From Oscillospiraceae bacterium (GTDB lineage Bacteria > Bacillota > Clostridia > Oscillospirales > Oscillospiraceae): a stretch of 39,379 nt of DNA. The stretch spans positions 1 through 39,379 of the forward strand of contig JAGAMN010000007.1 of NCBI GenBank assembly GCA_017624715.1, read 5' to 3'. A program made the position numbers and the translations under genes. This document shows positions 6,823 to 15,413 of the stretch, one piece after another (positions within the stretch are counted from its first letter, which is position 1; every line of letters starts with the position of its first letter). The notes beneath the pieces are model-generated. The model saw nothing but the letters and a program-made list of their open reading frames with translations, was not told where the DNA came from and did not search any database.

Positions 6823-7647
6823 TTAGAAAATCAAAAAATACAGCAGCACCACGGCACCCAGGATGATGCGGTAGATGCCAAATACGGAGAAAGAATGCTT
6901 CCGGACATATTCCATCAGGCCCCGGATCACCAGCAGGCTCACCACAAAGGCCACGATACAACCGGTGATCAGTACCATGATTTCGGTGGAGGTGGCCTGG
7001 ACACCTTCCATCATAAATTTCAGCAGCTTCAGTGCGCTGGCACCCAGCATGGTGGGAATGGCCAGGAAGAAGGAGAATTCTGCGCCGGCGCTGCGGCTTG
7101 CGCCCAGAAATAATGCACCCAAAATGGTGGCGCCGGAACGGGATGTACCGGGAATCAGACTCAGGCATTGGAACGCACCGATCAAAATGGCGGTCTTGTA
7201 ATCAATGGTATTCACATCATTGATGGGGAAATTGCGGTTTATGTTCCGCTTTTCCACCAGGATAAAGGCGATGCCGTAAACGATCAGCATGGCGGCAACC
7301 ACCCAGCCGTTGTACAGATGTGCATCCATCCAATCGTCTAAGAGCAGACCCAGCACCGCAGAGGGCAGCACCGCGGCGATGACCTTAAACCAAAGCTGCC
7401 AGGTATCCTTCTTCTGCACCGCGTCCTTCTTCGGATAGAAGGGGTTGAGTTTATGGAAAAACAGGACAATGACTGCCAAAATTGCGCCCAGCTGGATCAC
7501 CACCTGGAACATTTCGTAAAAGGCCGGGCTGACATCCAGCTTGACGAACTCGTCCAACAGGATCAGGTGACCTGTGGAGGAAACCGGCAGCCACTCGGTA
7601 ATGCCTTCAACGATACCGAATAACAGGGCTTTCAAAAATTCCCACAT
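6823..7647 (-). CDS. uppP: Undecaprenyl-diphosphatase
   Basis: A 274-residue polytopic enzyme of the BacA/UppP family. It removes a phosphate from undecaprenyl pyrophosphate at the outer membrane face, recycling the lipid carrier for peptidoglycan, and overproduction gives bacitracin resistance. Both family motifs are present: GIVEGITEWLPVSSTGHL at 11-28 and, in the second half, SLIPGTSRSGATILGAL. About eight hydrophobic segments are visible and the length is typical. The start at 7647 has AAGGAG upstream. It is a single-gene unit with its promoter at 7798-7826, so a family A repeat sits in its leader. Confidence 0.96.
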   Translation of the reverse strand: MWEFLKALLFGIVEGITEWLPVSSTGHLILLDEFVKLDVSPAFYEMFQVVIQLGAILAVIVLFFHKLNPFYPKKDAVQKKDTWQLWFKVIAAVLPSAVLGLLLDDWMDAHLYNGWVVAAMLIVYGIAFILVEKRNINRNFPINDVNTIDYKTAILIGAFQCLSLIPGTSRSGATILGALFLGASRSAGAEFSFFLAIPTMLGASALKLLKFMMEGVQATSTEIMVLITGCIVAFVVSLLVIRGLMEYVRKHSFSVFGIYRIILGAVVLLYFLIF

Positions 7648-7684
7648 ATGATTAACTCCTTTTGAGATTTTGTCGTTAGGGTCT

Positions 7685-7757
7685 GTAGGGGAGGGTCTTG
7701 ACCCTCCCTCTGGAAGTTAGGCGTATATGTTTTGGGAGGGTCAAGACCCTCCCCTAC
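7685..7757. repeat. Palindromic repeat, family A, inside the uppP leader
   Basis: Outer arms GTAGGGGAGGGTC and GACCCTCCCCTAC; each arm also carries an inner GGGTC/GACCC mini-palindrome. It lies between the uppP promoter and start codon. Confidence 0.85.
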
Positions 7758-7797
7758 ATAAAAGTCGGATGAGATAGGAAAGCGTTTGCTTGCCCCT

Positions 7798-7826
7798 ATC
7801 ATAACCCAATGGGCACACAAAAGCAA
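7798..7826 (-). promoter_or_regulatory. Probable promoter of uppP
   Basis: On the minus strand TTGCTT (7826-7821), 17-bp spacer, TATGAT (7803-7798). Confidence 0.7.
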
Positions 7827-7877
7827 GGAAAAAAAGCCACGTTAACATTTTTGGGGAGAACTCTTAAAAAAATGTTC

Positions 7878-7905
7878 ATGACAATTGGGAAAAATGCGCT
7901 ATAAT
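7878..7905 (+). promoter_or_regulatory. Promoter of the two-component operon
   Basis: ATGACA (7878-7883), 16-bp spacer, TATAAT (7900-7905), 38 bp before the response regulator start. Confidence 0.8.
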
Positions 7906-7942
7906 AGAAGAAAAACCAATTATCACAATCAGGAGGGTTATT

Positions 7943-8629
7943 ATGGGTATTTCGGTTTTGGTCGTGGAAGACGACCGCAACATTGCGGAATTGCTGCAAA
8001 TGTATCTGGAGAAAGAGGGCTATGCTGTGACCATTGCAGGCAACGGCGGCCAGGGTCTGGAAAAATTCCGTTTTCTGAAGCCGGATCTGGTGCTGCTGGA
8101 TGTGATGATGCCGGTAATGGACGGCTGGGCGGTCTGCAAGGCCATCCGGGCGGAAAGCACCACCCCCGTCATTATGCTCACTGCCAAGGGTGAGCTGGAT
8201 GACAAGATTACGGGGCTGAAATCCGGTGCCGATGATTACATTACCAAGCCCTTTGAAATGAAAGAAGTTCTCGCCCGGATCGAGGCGGTGCTCCGCCGCA
8301 GCTCCGGTGTGACCGGTGAGAAGAAGCTCCGCCGATTGGTTTACGACAAGCTGATCATCGACATGGATGCTTTCGAACTCATCGTCAACGGCAAGAAGAT
8401 CGACACACCCCCCAAGGAAATGGATCTGCTGTTCTATCTGGCCTCCTCTCCCAACCGGGTCTACACCCGGAATCAACTGCTGGATGAAGTCTGGGGCTTT
8501 GACTACTTCGGCGACAGCCGTACGGTGGATGTCCATATAAAACGGCTCAGAGAAAAGCTGGAGGGCATCAGCGAAAGCTGGAGCTTGAAAACCGTTTGGG
8601 GCGTAGGGTATAAATTCGAAGTCCTGTAA
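7943..8629 (+). CDS. OmpR/PhoB-family response regulator
   Basis: A 228-residue transcription factor. The receiver domain (1-120) has the acidic pair E9-D10-D11, the phosphoacceptor D53 (LVLLDVMMP), T80 and K102 (ITKPF). The winged-helix effector domain (about 130-228) has PKEMDLLFYLASSPNRVYTR, the recognition helix region SRTVDVHIKRLREKL and the final GVGYKFE hairpin. It is expected to bind tandem direct repeats after phosphorylation by the adjacent kinase. An AGGAGGG site precedes the ATG. The kinase would normally follow within a few bases; here 339 bp intervene, and the last seven codons including the stop are duplicated just before the kinase gene. Signal unknown. Confidence 0.94.
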   Translation: MGISVLVVEDDRNIAELLQMYLEKEGYAVTIAGNGGQGLEKFRFLKPDLVLLDVMMPVMDGWAVCKAIRAESTTPVIMLTAKGELDDKITGLKSGADDYITKPFEMKEVLARIEAVLRRSSGVTGEKKLRRLVYDKLIIDMDAFELIVNGKKIDTPPKEMDLLFYLASSPNRVYTRNQLLDEVWGFDYFGDSRTVDVHIKRLREKLEGISESWSLKTVWGVGYKFEVL

Positions 8630-8968
8630 ACTTCGAATTTAACTAAGTTTGCCTGCGGCAAGTGAAGTTTATTGCATAAGTGAAGTTGCTTCGCAGTGAA
8701 GTTTCGCCTTCCGGCGAAGGCAGAGGCAAACGTTTCTTCACTTGGCGCAAGCCATACTTCACAGGCTGCGCCTACTTCACTTTTGCGAAGCAAAAACTTC
8801 ACCTTGCTGAAAACTGCCATACTACTGACGTTAAAATATTATTGTGGAGGCAGTTGCGGTTAAATGCGGTAGCAAAGTAAAGAAAACAAGGTAAAATGAG
8901 GTTAAATTATGCTAATGATGTATGTTAATGTTCGTAGTTTGCGTTATAAATTCGAGGTGCTGTAAATT
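8630..8968. repeat. Insertion between regulator and kinase, with duplicated gene tail
   Basis: From 8637 to 8812 the spacer is built from short AGTGAAGTT units and their complements (three direct, four inverted), forming nested hairpins such as TTTTGCGAAGCAAAA. From 8813 to 8940 it is AT-rich with no clear gene. At 8945-8966 there is a second copy of 8609-8630 with 20 of 22 bases matching: both encode Tyr-Lys-Phe-Glu-Val-Leu-stop, and both differences are synonymous. The second copy ends 2 bp before the kinase ATG. A 16-codon mini-ORF (8915-8965) carries this tail. Confidence 0.75.
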
Positions 8969-10396
8969 ATGAAAACCACCTTTAGCCGAACATTTACCGC
9001 CATTACGGTCTTGATCGTCACGGCTATGGTGATCCTGGGAATCTCCTTTCAGCTGCTGGTCAGCAATTATCTGAAAGACGGTGCTATGGAAGAGCTGATC
9101 GACGATGGCCGGACCATTGTTGAGCTGGTGCAGGCCTATGTGTCCGACGAGCCCATCAATGACCGGGATTTTGGCATCGCCCTATCCGTGGCGGCCTCAG
9201 TCAGCGATGCAGATGCGGTGATCTGCAACAGTGCAGGTAAGTTGATCTGCTGTGCCCGGGATCCTTTGGGCTGTGAACATGTGGGTATGCAGCTGAGCCC
9301 GGAGTATATGAAGAAAGTGCTGGATAACGACGGCTTGACGGACACCGGCATCGTCCGGGGACTTTACGAGGACGAACGCTATGTGGTATCCATGCCGATC
9401 TATGGAACGCATGGCCAATTTCTGGGTATTGTGCTGGTGTCTTCGCCCATCGACAGCACCCAGCTGGTTATGAAACGGATCACCGAGATCTATGTGTTTT
9501 TGTCCATTTTGGTGGTGGTCATTGCCGTGGTTGTCATGATCGTTTTACTGCGGCAGCAATCCACGCCCCTGCGGGCCATGGCAAAGGCCGCCCGTGACTT
9601 CGGTCACGGCGAGCTCACTGCCCGGGTCAAAACCAACGGAAAATGTACCCAGGAAGTGGAAGACCTGGCCCTGGCCTTCAACAATATGGCATCTTCTCTG
9701 CAGAAAAGTGAATATCAGCGCCAGGAGTTTATTGCCAATGTTTCCCATGAGCTGAAGACGCCTATGACCACGATCTCCGGCTTTGTGGACGGCATCCTGG
9801 ATGGCACGATTCCTGCGGAAAAGGCCGAAAAATACCTGCTTTTGGTATCTGATGAGACAAAGCGCTTAAATCGGCTGGTGCGAAGCATGCTGGATATTTC
9901 CCAGCTTCAGGACAAGGGCGGTATTCCCGATGAGCAAAAGACCCGGTTCGACCTGGCAGAATGCGTAGGCCAGGTGCTGATCACCTTTGAGCGGAAGATC
10001 ACAGAGAAAAATCTGGATGTGAACGTGGCAATGCCGGACCTGCCGGTGTATACCCTGGCCAACCAGGACTACATCACCCAGGTGGTATACAATCTGTTGG
10101 ACAACGCGGTGAAATTTTGCCCCGAGGGCAAGCATATCTCCGTTGAGGTCACCACCGGACGAAGTAAGGCCTATGTGCGCGTCAGCAATGAGGGTCAGAC
10201 CATTCCCCCGGAAGAATTGCCCCTGGTATTTGATCGCTTCCATAAAATGGACAAGAGCCGCTCCCAGAATCGGGACAGCTGGGGTCTGGGCCTGTATATC
10301 GTTAAGACCATCGTCGGTGCCCACGGGGAAAATATCTCCGTTACCAGCCGGGAAGGAAAGACCACCTTTACCTTTACCCTTCCTGCGGTGAATTAA
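8969..10396 (+). CDS. Membrane sensor histidine kinase
   Basis: A 475-residue kinase. Transmembrane helix 1 lies at about 10-31, an extracytoplasmic sensor domain at about 35-170, helix 2 at about 174-196, HAMP at about 197-250, the HisKA domain with H260 in FIANVSHELKTPMTTISGF, and the ATPase domain to the end. The N box is YNLLDNAVKFCPEG and the G2 box is WGLGLYIVK. The G1 box reads SNEGQTI rather than DxGxGI, a variant common in Clostridia kinases. The sensor domain contains Cys pairs (ICNSAGKLICCARDPLGC) that could respond to redox or metal, which is speculation. It pairs with the upstream regulator. No ribosome binding site of normal strength is visible; translation may depend on the TAA at 8963-8965 three bases before the ATG. 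Confidence 0.94.
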   Translation: MKTTFSRTFTAITVLIVTAMVILGISFQLLVSNYLKDGAMEELIDDGRTIVELVQAYVSDEPINDRDFGIALSVAASVSDADAVICNSAGKLICCARDPLGCEHVGMQLSPEYMKKVLDNDGLTDTGIVRGLYEDERYVVSMPIYGTHGQFLGIVLVSSPIDSTQLVMKRITEIYVFLSILVVVIAVVVMIVLLRQQSTPLRAMAKAARDFGHGELTARVKTNGKCTQEVEDLALAFNNMASSLQKSEYQRQEFIANVSHELKTPMTTISGFVDGILDGTIPAEKAEKYLLLVSDETKRLNRLVRSMLDISQLQDKGGIPDEQKTRFDLAECVGQVLITFERKITEKNLDVNVAMPDLPVYTLANQDYITQVVYNLLDNAVKFCPEGKHISVEVTTGRSKAYVRVSNEGQTIPPEELPLVFDRFHKMDKSRSQNRDSWGLGLYIVKTIVGAHGENISVTSREGKTTFTFTLPAVN

Positions 10397-10441
10397 AAAC
10401 CTGGCCATTATGAGAAGCGGCAGAACCCTGAGATAGAATTC

Positions 10442-10509
10442 GTAGGGGAGGGTCTTGACCCTCCCTAAAAGCAATTGTGTCATGCGGGCGGGTCAAGACC
10501 CGCCCCTAC
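10442..10509. repeat. Palindromic repeat, family A
   Basis: Ends GTAGGGGAGGGTC and GACCCGCCCCTAC with inner GGGTC/GACCC pairs. It lies between the kinase and the PDZ gene, which appear to be one transcription unit. Confidence 0.85.
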
Positions 10510-10548
10510 AAAAAATATGACAATAAAAACCTTTTTTGAGGTAACTAT

Positions 10549-11097
10549 ATGAACGAAAACAACCATTCTACGGATTCCTGGGCACAGGATTCCTATGAGA
10601 CCGGCTCTACCAATCCCCCAAAAAGCCGGGGTGGCTTGGTGGCGGTGCTGCTGGTGCTGGTGATTTTGCTTTGCGGTGTTTCCAGCTACCTGGGTGTGCT
10701 GAACATCAAGCTGGGACAGCAGCTGCAGCAAGATAGGGATAGCAAGGTGCCCATCCTGTTCCTGCCGCAAAGCACGGATGCTTTTGATTCCACCGAAAAC
10801 GTCGTCAGCGCCGATGGATTGCTTCCCGGAGTGGAGGGACGGACGGTTTCCGAGCCTGAACGATCCTTTTACCATTGGCCTGCCGGCGTGGTGGTCACCA
10901 AGGTGCTGCCCGGCTCCGATGCCGCAAAAGCAGGGTTGACCATCGGCGATATTATCACATCGGTCAATGAAAAGGCCGTTACGGACACCCAATCTCTTCT
11001 GTCTATTTTGGAGGAGCTGCAGCCCGGCAGTAAAATTTCCGTCACCTTCTGCCGCAATGGCAGCAGCTACCACAGCTACCAGTGCACCCTGGAATAA
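10549..11097 (+). CDS. Single-pass membrane protein with a PDZ domain
   Basis: A 182-residue protein: a short polar N-terminus (1-25), one membrane segment (about 26-50, VAVLLVLVILLCGVSSYLGVL), a linker, and a C-terminal PDZ domain (about 100-180) with GVVVTKVLPGSDAAKAGLTI, GDIITSVNEKAV and the LEELQPGSKISVTF strand. It resembles the C-terminal half of HtrA/DegP proteases but has no trypsin-like domain and no catalytic triad. It probably binds extracytoplasmic C-termini or regulates a membrane protease. It follows the kinase and precedes the thioesterase by 18 nt, so it likely belongs to the same unit. Start ATG is preceded by TTGAGGT. Confidence 0.82.
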   Translation: MNENNHSTDSWAQDSYETGSTNPPKSRGGLVAVLLVLVILLCGVSSYLGVLNIKLGQQLQQDRDSKVPILFLPQSTDAFDSTENVVSADGLLPGVEGRTVSEPERSFYHWPAGVVVTKVLPGSDAAKAGLTIGDIITSVNEKAVTDTQSLLSILEELQPGSKISVTFCRNGSSYHSYQCTLE

Positions 11098-11115
11098 ACA
11101 AAGCGAGGGACGTAT

Positions 11116-11856
11116 ATGACAGTACCTTTTGAAAAAACCTTTCACATCACCGCTTCCGCGGTAGATCGGTTCGACCGTTTAAAACCCAGCTGTGTCCTAG
11201 ATTATATGCAGGAAGTGGCCGGCGATCACAGCGCAATGCTGGGTGCAGACCGAAATATGCTGACCCAAAAGGGCCTTTTTTGGGCGGTGATCCGTCACCG
11301 GATCCAAATTACCCGACTGCCCAAGGCCGGGGAGGATATTTTAGTGAAGACCTGGCCCATGCCCACCACCCGGACGGCTTACCCCCGGTCCACCATCGCC
11401 TGGGACGCTGAGGGAAATGAGTGCTTCCGCTCCATCAGCCTGTGGGTGCTGATGGATATGAAGACCCGGACCATGGTGCTGCCGGGAAAAAGCGGTGTTA
11501 CCGTGGAGGGCCTGCTCTTAGGCAGTGAATTGGCGGTGCCCGGCTCGGTGGTGCCCAGAACTATGGAGAATCTGCAGGAGCGGACCGTGCGGTTTTCGGA
11601 TTTGGATTACAATGGCCATATGAACAACTGCAAGTACCTGGAGTGGATCGCGGATCTGCTGCCCAGCGGGTTTCACAAGGACCGGCAGGTTCGGGAGATC
11701 ACCTTAAGCTACCTGTCCGAGGCTCGGGAAGGGGAAACTTTGGCTCTGCAGTGGCAGATGCAGGAAGATGGCTGTATGAGCGTGGATGCGAAGCGGACCG
11801 GGGAAGAAATTTCCGCCAATCATAGCCGTGTGTTTGCGGCACAAATACAGTTCTAA
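11116..11856 (+). CDS. Acyl-ACP thioesterase (FatA/FatB family)
   Basis: A 246-residue double hot-dog enzyme that hydrolyses acyl-ACP to free fatty acid plus ACP in the cytoplasm. The N-terminal hot-dog (about 5-130) contains LDYMQEVAGDHSAMLG and FWAVIRHRIQI. The C-terminal one (about 150-246) contains the catalytic region DLDYNGHMNNCKYLEW, where the Asn and His correspond to the plant FatB pair. Length fits the bacterial PF01643 members. It is 18 nt after the PDZ gene with a GAGGGA site, the last gene before the DnaA-box cluster. Why a thioesterase should sit with a two-component system is unknown; a membrane-lipid response is one guess. Confidence 0.88.
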   Translation: MTVPFEKTFHITASAVDRFDRLKPSCVLDYMQEVAGDHSAMLGADRNMLTQKGLFWAVIRHRIQITRLPKAGEDILVKTWPMPTTRTAYPRSTIAWDAEGNECFRSISLWVLMDMKTRTMVLPGKSGVTVEGLLLGSELAVPGSVVPRTMENLQERTVRFSDLDYNGHMNNCKYLEWIADLLPSGFHKDRQVREITLSYLSEAREGETLALQWQMQEDGCMSVDAKRTGEEISANHSRVFAAQIQF

Positions 11857-11881
11857 AAGATGTTATGGAAACCGTTCGACG

Positions 11882-12014
11882 GTTTCCACAACCTGTTGAT
11901 AACTGTGGATAAATTTCGACGCACCCCCTGCTGACCCATGGTTTGCAGGGGGTTTTCCTATGTTAGCCTGTGGAAAAAGCTGTGGAAAGTGTGGAAAACT
12001 CATCCCTGTCCACA
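11882..12014. promoter_or_regulatory. Cluster of DnaA-box-like sites
   Basis: Seven sites in 133 bp resemble TTATCCACA or its complement TGTGGATAA. One is perfect (11904-11912). Three have 8 of 9 matches (11894-11902, 11969-11977, 11990-11998) and three have 7 of 9 (11882-11890, 11981-11989, 12006-12014). Most point the same way. A GC-rich hairpin (CCCCCTGC/GCAGGGGG, 11924-11953) splits the cluster. An AT-rich stretch lies at 12245-12310. This could be oriC, part of a split origin, or a DnaA-titration site. Confidence 0.6.
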
Positions 12015-12082
12015 GAGGGACATAATGCAACTTGCAACAGCTTATGTAAACCGTCGATTCTTGTAAACGGCAGTTCTTTGGT

Positions 12083-12209
12083 TGTCATTCTGAGCGGAGC
12101 GTTAGCGAAGTCGAAGAATCCGTTTTCTCTTGCCGCCAATGGCGGCGCGGTGCTTCGCACCGCAAAGATGCGGCTCCTTCGACTCCCCTTCGGGTCGCTC
12201 AGGAAGACA
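12083..12209. repeat. Palindromic repeat, family D (TGTCATTCTGAGC type)
   Basis: Starts TGTCATTCTGAGCGGAGC and ends CGCTCAGGAAGACA, an imperfect terminal inverted repeat. Inner pairs include GTCGAAGAATCC with CTCCTTCGAC and a GCGGTGCTTCGCACCGC hairpin. A short fragment of the same family (CTGTCATCCTGAGCAGAGG) lies near 27868. Intergenic and non-coding. Confidence 0.75.
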
Positions 12210-12241
12210 TCCTCTGCTGCGTAATGGTTCGTTTTGGGGGA

Positions 12242-12270
12242 TTGCAATTCCTGTCTATATATGTTATATT
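12242..12270 (+). promoter_or_regulatory. Promoter of typA
   Basis: TTGCAA (12242-12247), 17-bp spacer, TATATT (12265-12270), with TGT just before the -10 box. Confidence 0.75.
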
Positions 12271-12322
12271 TTTTAAGTTAAGAGTATATGTGAAAATTTG
12301 CGCATTATAAGGAGCGTTTTTT

Positions 12323-14152
12323 ATGGTACCTCAGGAAAAAATCCGCAATATCGCCATCATCGCCCACGTTGACCACGGCAAAACCACCCTAGTCGACGAA
12401 ATGCTGAAGCAGGGCGGCATCTACCGCGAGAACCAGACCACCGTGGACAGAGTCATGGACTCCGGCGACCTGGAACGGGAACGCGGCATTACCATTCTGG
12501 CAAAAAACACCTCCGTCCATTATAAGGACACCAAGATCAACATCGTCGATACCCCCGGCCACGCCGACTTTGGCGGCGAGGTGGAGCGCATCCTGAAGAT
12601 GGTCAACGGCGTCTTGCTGCTGGTGGACGCTGCCGAGGGCCCCATGCCCCAGACCCGTTTCGTGCTGCAAAAAGCCCTGGAGCTGGGTCACAAGGTCATC
12701 GTGGTTGTCAACAAGGTGGACAAGCCCGATGCCCGTATTGAAGAGGTTATGGAGGAAGTGCTGGAGCTGCTGCTGGACTTAAACGCCACCGACGAGCAGT
12801 TCAATTCTCCCACCGTCTTCTGCTCCGGTCGTCAGGGCACCGCATCTTACGGCCCCGGCGAACAGGGTAAGGACTTAGTGCCTCTGTTTGAGACCATCGT
12901 CAACTACATCGATCCCCCCAAGGGCGATGTGGATGCACCCTTGCAGCTGCTGGTCAGCTCCATTGACTATAATGAATATGTAGGCCGCATCGCTGTGGGC
13001 CGCATTGAGCGTGGCAGCATCAAGGTCAACCAGGAGGTGGCCATTTGCGACTACCACGAACCCGACAAGAAGCAAAAGGGCAAGGTCGTTGCCCTCTATG
13101 CTTTCGACGGCCTGGGCAAAGCCCCCATTCAGGAGGCTTCCGCCGGTGAGATCGTGGCCCTGTCCGGTATGGCAGACATCACCATCGGCCGTACGCTCTG
13201 CGCCCCGGATGCGCCCGAGCCCCTGCCCTTTGTGAAGATTTCCGATCCCACCATCGAAATGACCTTTGCCGTCAACGATTCTCCCTTTGCCGGCCGGGAA
13301 GGCAAGTTTGTCACCTCCCGTAACCTGCGCGACCGCCTGGAAAAGGAGCTTTTAAAGGACGTTTCTCTGCATGTTACCGAAGCCAGCACCGATGCCTTCA
13401 ATGTTGCCGGCCGTGGCGAAATGCACCTGTCTATTTTGATGGAGACCATGCGCCGGGAAGGCTTTGAGTTCTCCGTTTCCACCCCCCGCGTGCTGACCAA
13501 GGTCATCGATGGCAAGGTCTGCGAGCCCATCGAACGGATGGTTGCCGACGTTCCGGAAGAATGCATGGGCGCTGTCATTGAGAAAATGGGCCGCCGGAAG
13601 GGCGATTTGCTCAGCATGACCCCCATGGGCAGCCGATACCGCCTGGAGTTTATGGTTCCGTCCCGTGGCCTGTTTGGCTACCGCAGCGAATTTTTGACCG
13701 ACACCCGGGGCGAGGGCATTATGTCCAGCGTTCTGGAAAGCTATGCCCCCATGAAGGGCGAGATCGAACGGCGGCTTACCGGCAGCTTGATCGCTTTTGA
13801 AACCGGCGAAGCCGTGGCCTACGGCCTGGGTGGTGCCCAGGAGCGTGGCGCGCTGTTCATCGGTCCGGGCACACCGGTGTATGCCGGCATGGTGGTGGGT
13901 ATCTGCAGCCGCAACGAGGACATGACGGTCAATGTCTGTAAGCGCAAGCAGCTGACCAATATGCGTGCTTCCGGTTCTGACGATGCCATCCGGCTGATCA
14001 GCCCCAAGGTCTTCTCTTTGGAGCAGTGCCTGGAATTCCTGGCAGATGATGAGCTGCTGGAATGCACCCCCAAGAGCCTGCGTATCCGTAAGCGGGAGCT
14101 GGATCATGGCATCCGTATGCGCGAGCTCATGAAAAAGCGTAATCAAGAGTAA
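12323..14152 (+). CDS. typA: Translational GTPase TypA/BipA
   Basis: A 609-residue ribosome-associated GTPase of the EF-G-like family that aids 50S assembly and growth under stress or cold. The GTPase domain has G1 [14 protein letters not shown] (15-28), switch I RGIT, G3 [12 protein letters not shown] and G4 NKVDKPDAR. Then come domain II (about 205-300), EF-G domain III/V-like modules ([37 protein letters not shown]), and the TypA-specific C-terminal domain ([15 protein letters not shown]...). Length is typical. The ATG at 12323 is preceded by AAGGAG. A CapA-like gene starts 25 nt after the stop, so the two are probably co-transcribed. Confidence 0.97.
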   Translation: MVPQEKIRNIAIIAHVDHGKTTLVDEMLKQGGIYRENQTTVDRVMDSGDLERERGITILAKNTSVHYKDTKINIVDTPGHADFGGEVERILKMVNGVLLLVDAAEGPMPQTRFVLQKALELGHKVIVVVNKVDKPDARIEEVMEEVLELLLDLNATDEQFNSPTVFCSGRQGTASYGPGEQGKDLVPLFETIVNYIDPPKGDVDAPLQLLVSSIDYNEYVGRIAVGRIERGSIKVNQEVAICDYHEPDKKQKGKVVALYAFDGLGKAPIQEASAGEIVALSGMADITIGRTLCAPDAPEPLPFVKISDPTIEMTFAVNDSPFAGREGKFVTSRNLRDRLEKELLKDVSLHVTEASTDAFNVAGRGEMHLSILMETMRREGFEFSVSTPRVLTKVIDGKVCEPIERMVADVPEECMGAVIEKMGRRKGDLLSMTPMGSRYRLEFMVPSRGLFGYRSEFLTDTRGEGIMSSVLESYAPMKGEIERRLTGSLIAFETGEAVAYGLGGAQERGALFIGPGTPVYAGMVVGICSRNEDMTVNVCKRKQLTNMRASGSDDAIRLISPKVFSLEQCLEFLADDELLECTPKSLRIRKRELDHGIRMRELMKKRNQE

Positions 14153-14176
14153 TGAATGCAGAAAGGCGGTAAAGCT

Positions 14177-15376
14177 ATGAAAATATTGACCGTCGGCTTG
14201 GCCGCTTTGCTGGTAGGACTGTTAGTACTGTCGGCCTACCTGCCCGGTCTGCTCAAGCCGGATGTGAATCCGCAGCTGAGCACCCGTCCGACGGAGTCTA
14301 TTCCAACGGAACCCTCTGTCCCCACACAGCCCTCTACTCCCACAGAACCGACGGAAATTACCGAACCTACGGAATCCACCGAAGCCACCGAGCCCACCGC
14401 GAAGCCGGAGGGGGAAAGCTTCCTGATTTCCTTTGCCGGTGACTGTACCTTTGCCACCAATCACAATGCTACCCCCAGTTGGGATCTGTTTCCCAATGTG
14501 GTGGGGGATAACTATGACTATCCCTTTGCCGGGGTCAAGCCATATTTTGATGCCGACGACCTGACTATCGTGAACCTGGAGTGCGCTTTGACAACCTACG
14601 ATCCCACGGAAGAAGAAATGAAGCTGCTGCAGCTGGATACCAAGTCCTTCCGTTTCCGGGGGCCGTTGGAATATGTGAACATTCTCACCAGAGGCAGTGT
14701 GGAAGTGGCCAGCGTTGCCAATAACCACGCCCGGGATTATGCTGAGCCGGGCTGGAAGGAAACGCTGGAAGTGCTGAAAAATGCCGGTGTCCGGTATGCG
14801 ACCTGGGGCAGCAACGCCCTGATCACCACGGAAAACGGCCTTACGGTTGGCATTTATGCCAATAATTCCTGGGTCACCGAGTCCGGCATGGTGAGCAATA
14901 TTAAAAAGCTGCGCCAGCAGGGGGCAGATGTGGTTATCGTATCTCTGCACTGGGGCGACGAGCGGCACTATGCGCCCAATGAATATCAGCAAAAGTTGGG
15001 TAGACTGGCCGTCGATTCCGGCGCGGATATCGTTTTTGGCCACCATCCCCATGTGCTGCAGCCCCTGGAGTTCTACAACGGCGGTCTGATCATGTACAGC
15101 ATGGGCAATTTCTCCTTCGGCGGCAATCGTAATCCCAGTGACAAGGATACGGTTGTCGTGCAGCAGGAGTTTGTCCGCACCGCGGACGGAAGCGTTGTGT
15201 TGGGTGAGACCATCCTGATCCCCTGCCGGATTAGTAGCATTACCAACCGTAACGACTATCAACCCACGCCCTATGATCCTACAGATCCGGGCTACTTAAG
15301 AGTTCTTTCCAAGCTGGACGGCAGCTATGCCCAGCAATGGCTTGAGCAGCAGGCCGAGAAGAACCCTGCCACATAA
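14177..15376 (+). CDS. CapA-family metallophosphatase-like protein
   Basis: A 399-residue exported or membrane-anchored protein. An N-terminal hydrophobic segment (about 4-24) is followed by a Thr/Pro/Glu-rich linker (about 32-78, repeated TEPT/TEST units), then the PGA_cap/CapA fold, a calcineurin-like metallophosphatase relative. Signature pieces are FAGDCTFATN, VNLECALT, SVANNHARDYAEPGWKETL, SLHWGDERHY, ADIVFGHHPHVLQPLEF and MYSMGNFSFGGN. The His and Asn residues in these motifs are the probable metal ligands. CapA proteins act in poly-gamma-glutamate capsule or wall metabolism, but no capB/capC is nearby, so the substrate is unknown. The start at 14177 (after AAAGGCGG) is preferred to an in-frame codon at 14156 that lacks a site. 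Confidence 0.88.
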   Translation: MKILTVGLAALLVGLLVLSAYLPGLLKPDVNPQLSTRPTESIPTEPSVPTQPSTPTEPTEITEPTESTEATEPTAKPEGESFLISFAGDCTFATNHNATPSWDLFPNVVGDNYDYPFAGVKPYFDADDLTIVNLECALTTYDPTEEEMKLLQLDTKSFRFRGPLEYVNILTRGSVEVASVANNHARDYAEPGWKETLEVLKNAGVRYATWGSNALITTENGLTVGIYANNSWVTESGMVSNIKKLRQQGADVVIVSLHWGDERHYAPNEYQQKLGRLAVDSGADIVFGHHPHVLQPLEFYNGGLIMYSMGNFSFGGNRNPSDKDTVVVQQEFVRTADGSVVLGETILIPCRISSITNRNDYQPTPYDPTDPGYLRVLSKLDGSYAQQWLEQQAEKNPAT

Positions 15377-15379
15377 TAC

Positions 15380-15413
15380 AATCTCCCGGCTTTTACAGCC
15401 GGGAGATTTTTTT
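15380..15413 (+). terminator. Terminator of the typA-capA unit
   Basis: A 12-bp perfect stem (15380-15391 with 15397-15408) followed by a 7-base T run. Confidence 0.92.

Noticed and set aside
11970-12247. Short frames on both strands over the DnaA-box cluster and family D repeat
   Set aside because: They consist of repeat sequence, have no start signals and would cover the DnaA sites.
14156-14176. Earlier start for the CapA-like protein
   Set aside because: The upstream ATG lacks a ribosome binding site, while the AAAGGCGG before 14177 is well placed.
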